A stretch of DNA of 12,469 nucleotides, taken from assembly GCA_003819755.1 (NCBI GenBank), contig RPQK01000135.1:1-12469 (forward strand), given 5' to 3'. Origin of the DNA: Acidobacteriota bacterium. GTDB lineage: Bacteria > Acidobacteriota > UBA6911 > RPQK01. Shown one piece after another: positions 10,914 through 12,469 of the stretch (the stretch's first letter is position 1; the number at the start of each line of letters is the position of its first letter). Below the pieces are notes generated by a model, which worked only from the letters and a program-made list of their open reading frames with translations, had not been told where the DNA came from and did no database searches. The position numbers and the translations under genes were made by a program.

Positions 10914-12410
10914 ATGCCGAACTTCCTGGCTGTGGACCTTGGGGCCTCAAATGGGCGTGTGCTGGTTGGACGATGGGACGGGGCGAAATTCGAGCTCGAG
11001 CAACTGCATCGTTTTGCCAACGGACCGGTCCACATCCTTGGCCACATGTACTGGGACGTTCTCGGTTTGTGGTCTGAGATCAGGACGGGGCTGTCAAAAT
11101 ACGCCTCCAAGTATAAGGAACCTCCCGTCTCGGTCGGGATCGACACCTGGGGAGTGGATTTCGCCCTGTTGGACCGGCAAGGCAACCTGCTCGGAAACCC
11201 CTATCATTACCGGGACCCGCGTACCGACGGGATGCCAGCCCGCCTGTTTAACCGAGTCACTGCTGAGAAGGTTTTCGATACCACCGGCATTCAATTCATG
11301 CAGATCAACACCCTCTACCAGCTCTTCAGCATGGTGGAGGACAATCATCCGCAGCTACAGGCGGCAGACAAGCTGCTCATGATGCCCGATCTACTCCATT
11401 ACTGGCTGACAGGGAGGAAGAGCGGCGAGTATACGATCGCGTCGACCAGTCAAATGCTGGATTGCAGCCGCCGGGATTGGGCGACGGGCATGCTGGATCG
11501 CGTGGGCATTCCCACCCACATTCTCCCCGACTTGGTTGGCCCTGGCACGTCTCTCGGCCGGCTTCTCCCTGAGGTTGCCGCAGAGACCGGGCTCGACGGT
11601 TCAGTCTCGGTGATAGCCACCGGGAGTCACGACACGGCCAGCGCTGTGGCGGCTGTTCCCGGGCTGGACCCGGGCTGTGCTTATATCAGCAGCGGCACCT
11701 GGAGCCTGATGGGGCTCGAAATCTGCGCTCCCGTGCTGAGCGCGGAGGCGATGCGCCTCAACATCACCAACGAGGGAGGAGTCGCAGGAACCATCCGATT
11801 GCTGAAGAATATTGCCGGGCTCTGGCTGCTCCAGGAATGCCGGCGTCGATGGCAGCGAGACGGGCTCGACATCAGCTGGGAGGAACTGCTGGCTCTGGCG
11901 GCAAAAGCTTCGCCGCTGCGTTCTCTGGTTGACCCGGACTGCCCGGACTTCCTCATTCCTGCCGACATGCCGGCCGCCATCCAGTCCTATTGCAGGAAGA
12001 CCGGGCAACCCCAACCGGAGGCCCCGGGTGAGGTGGCCCGCTGCTGCCTGGAGAGCCTGGCGCTTAAATACAGACATGTCCTGGGCCGCCTCGAGAGGCT
12101 GTCCGGCCAAAAGATCAGTACCATCCGCATTGTCGGCGGGGGGTGCCAAAACCGGCTGCTCTCTCAGCTGACCGCCGATGCCTGTGGCTGCAAGGTGGTC
12201 GCCGGCCCCGTCGAAGCGACCGCTCTCGGGAATGTCATGGTTCAGGCAATTTCCGGCGGCTACCTGGAGAGCATTACGGCCGGGCGACAAGCGATCGCCG
12301 CGTCGATCCCGCAAGAAACCTTCGAGCCCCAGCCGGGCAATTGGGAACAAGCCCTCGGCCGGTTTGGTGACCTGTTGGAAACGGGGGCAACTGACAGACT
12401 GACAGACTGA
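10914..12410 (+). CDS. rhaB: Rhamnulokinase (FGGY family)
   Basis: A 498-residue FGGY carbohydrate kinase, close to the usual RhaB length. The N-terminal ATP-binding loop reads D-L-G-A-S-N-G-R at 8-15. G-I-D-T-W-G-V-D-F at 75-83 and H-Y-R-D-P-R-T at 98-104 are RhaB-like. The likely catalytic base is D240 in T-G-S-H-D-T-A-S-A, and S-S-G-T-W-S-L at 259-265 follows. The second domain has N-E-G-G-V-A-G-T-I-R-L-L-K-N, Q-E-C-R-R-R-W and G-G-G-C-Q-N-R-L-L-S-Q, the standard signature. It phosphorylates L-rhamnulose to rhamnulose 1-phosphate, probably in the cytosol, since no encapsulation helix is seen. GGAGAG (10899-10904) lies 9 nt before the ATG. The last residues T-D-R-L-T-D and the TGA stop are encoded by an octamer repeat. 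A fuculokinase role cannot be fully excluded, but the motifs favour RhaB. Confidence 0.93.
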   Translation: MPNFLAVDLGASNGRVLVGRWDGAKFELEQLHRFANGPVHILGHMYWDVLGLWSEIRTGLSKYASKYKEPPVSVGIDTWGVDFALLDRQGNLLGNPYHYRDPRTDGMPARLFNRVTAEKVFDTTGIQFMQINTLYQLFSMVEDNHPQLQAADKLLMMPDLLHYWLTGRKSGEYTIASTSQMLDCSRRDWATGMLDRVGIPTHILPDLVGPGTSLGRLLPEVAAETGLDGSVSVIATGSHDTASAVAAVPGLDPGCAYISSGTWSLMGLEICAPVLSAEAMRLNITNEGGVAGTIRLLKNIAGLWLLQECRRRWQRDGLDISWEELLALAAKASPLRSLVDPDCPDFLIPADMPAAIQSYCRKTGQPQPEAPGEVARCCLESLALKYRHVLGRLERLSGQKISTIRIVGGGCQNRLLSQLTADACGCKVVAGPVEATALGNVMVQAISGGYLESITAGRQAIAASIPQETFEPQPGNWEQALGRFGDLLETGATDRLTD

Positions 12411-12469
12411 CAGACTGACAAACTGACAGACTGACAAGCTGACAAGCTGACAAGCTGACAAGCTGACAA
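12391..12469. repeat. CTGACANN octamer tandem array overlapping the rhaB stop
   Basis: About 9.9 consecutive 8-nt units run to the window edge: CTGACAGA three times, CTGACAAA, CTGACAGA, then CTGACAAG four times and a partial copy. There are no spacers, so it is not CRISPR-like. The array supplies the last codons and the TGA of rhaB (12408-12410). On the plus strand an 8-nt unit containing TGA places a stop in every frame within 24 nt; the minus strand stays open. True length is unknown because the window ends inside it. Confidence 0.92.

Noticed and set aside
1564..12410. B12-dependent propanediol or ethanolamine compartment, suggested by PduS/PduT/PduL names
   Set aside because: No diol dehydratase, ethanolamine lyase, reactivase or cobalamin adenosyltransferase is present; aldolase and sugar kinase point to a deoxysugar pathway.
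11601..12461. 286-codon open frame antisense to rhaB, starting inside the octamer array
   Set aside because: Its first residues are only repeat translation (S-V-C-Q-S-V type) and the rest mirrors the rhamnulokinase sense frame.
12391..12469. CRISPR-like array
   Set aside because: Units are directly adjacent 8-mers with no spacers; this is a simple tandem repeat.

Overview
This window carries a nearly complete bacterial microcompartment (BMC) locus of the fucose/rhamnose type. It encodes a lactaldehyde-processing metabolosome resembling the PVM and PVM-like loci described in Planctomycetes, Verrucomicrobia and some Acidobacteria. The DNA is GC-rich by eye. Gene content, the DeoR-type regulator, three separate pentamer-type shell genes and many intergenic tandem-repeat hairpins would suit an Acidobacteriota-like or PVM-superphylum bacterium. 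This taxonomic placement is an inference from gene content, not from a database match.

Layout. (1) 69-1340, minus: an NfeD/ClpP-class membrane protease, probably a chromosomal neighbour rather than part of the system. (2) 1396-1555: a very long, nearly perfect palindrome between divergent genes. (3) 1564-3474, plus: a PduS-like Fe-S flavoprotein and a PduT-like tandem-domain shell protein. (4) 3481-3561: a second hairpin between convergent genes. (5) 3561-4319, minus: a DeoR-family repressor, sharing a compact divergent promoter region with the main operon. (6) 4413-10782, plus: pduL phosphotransacylase, BMC-H1, BMC-H2, a divergent acetate kinase-like protein, BMC-H3, BMC-P1, CoA-acylating aldehyde dehydrogenase, BMC-P2, BMC-P3 and a fused class II aldolase. 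(7) 10788-10877: a third GGACCTCAA hairpin and a 14-bp perfect palindrome. (8) 10914-12410, plus: a rhamnulokinase whose stop codon lies inside an octamer tandem repeat running to the window edge.

How the genes work together (inference from family knowledge). The kinase phosphorylates L-rhamnulose (or L-fuculose). The aldolase splits the sugar 1-phosphate into DHAP and L-lactaldehyde. The aldehyde dehydrogenase makes lactyl-CoA and NADH inside the shell, PduL exchanges CoA for phosphate, and the acetate kinase-like enzyme would yield lactate and ATP. PduS with the PduT-like trimer could move electrons from NADH across the shell. No alcohol dehydrogenase, diol dehydratase or glycyl radical enzyme is present here. 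Shell parts visible are three hexamer genes, one trimer gene and three pentamer genes.

Points most worth a second look: the families of palindromic and tandem repeats (9-, 7- and 8-nt units) at gene borders, two of which run into coding sequence; the altered active site of the kinase-like protein; the aldolase with an EutQ-like head and a helical, cysteine-containing tail; a Cys-x2-Cys-x2-Cys linker in PduL; and overlapping divergent promoters that may make pduL mRNA nearly leaderless.
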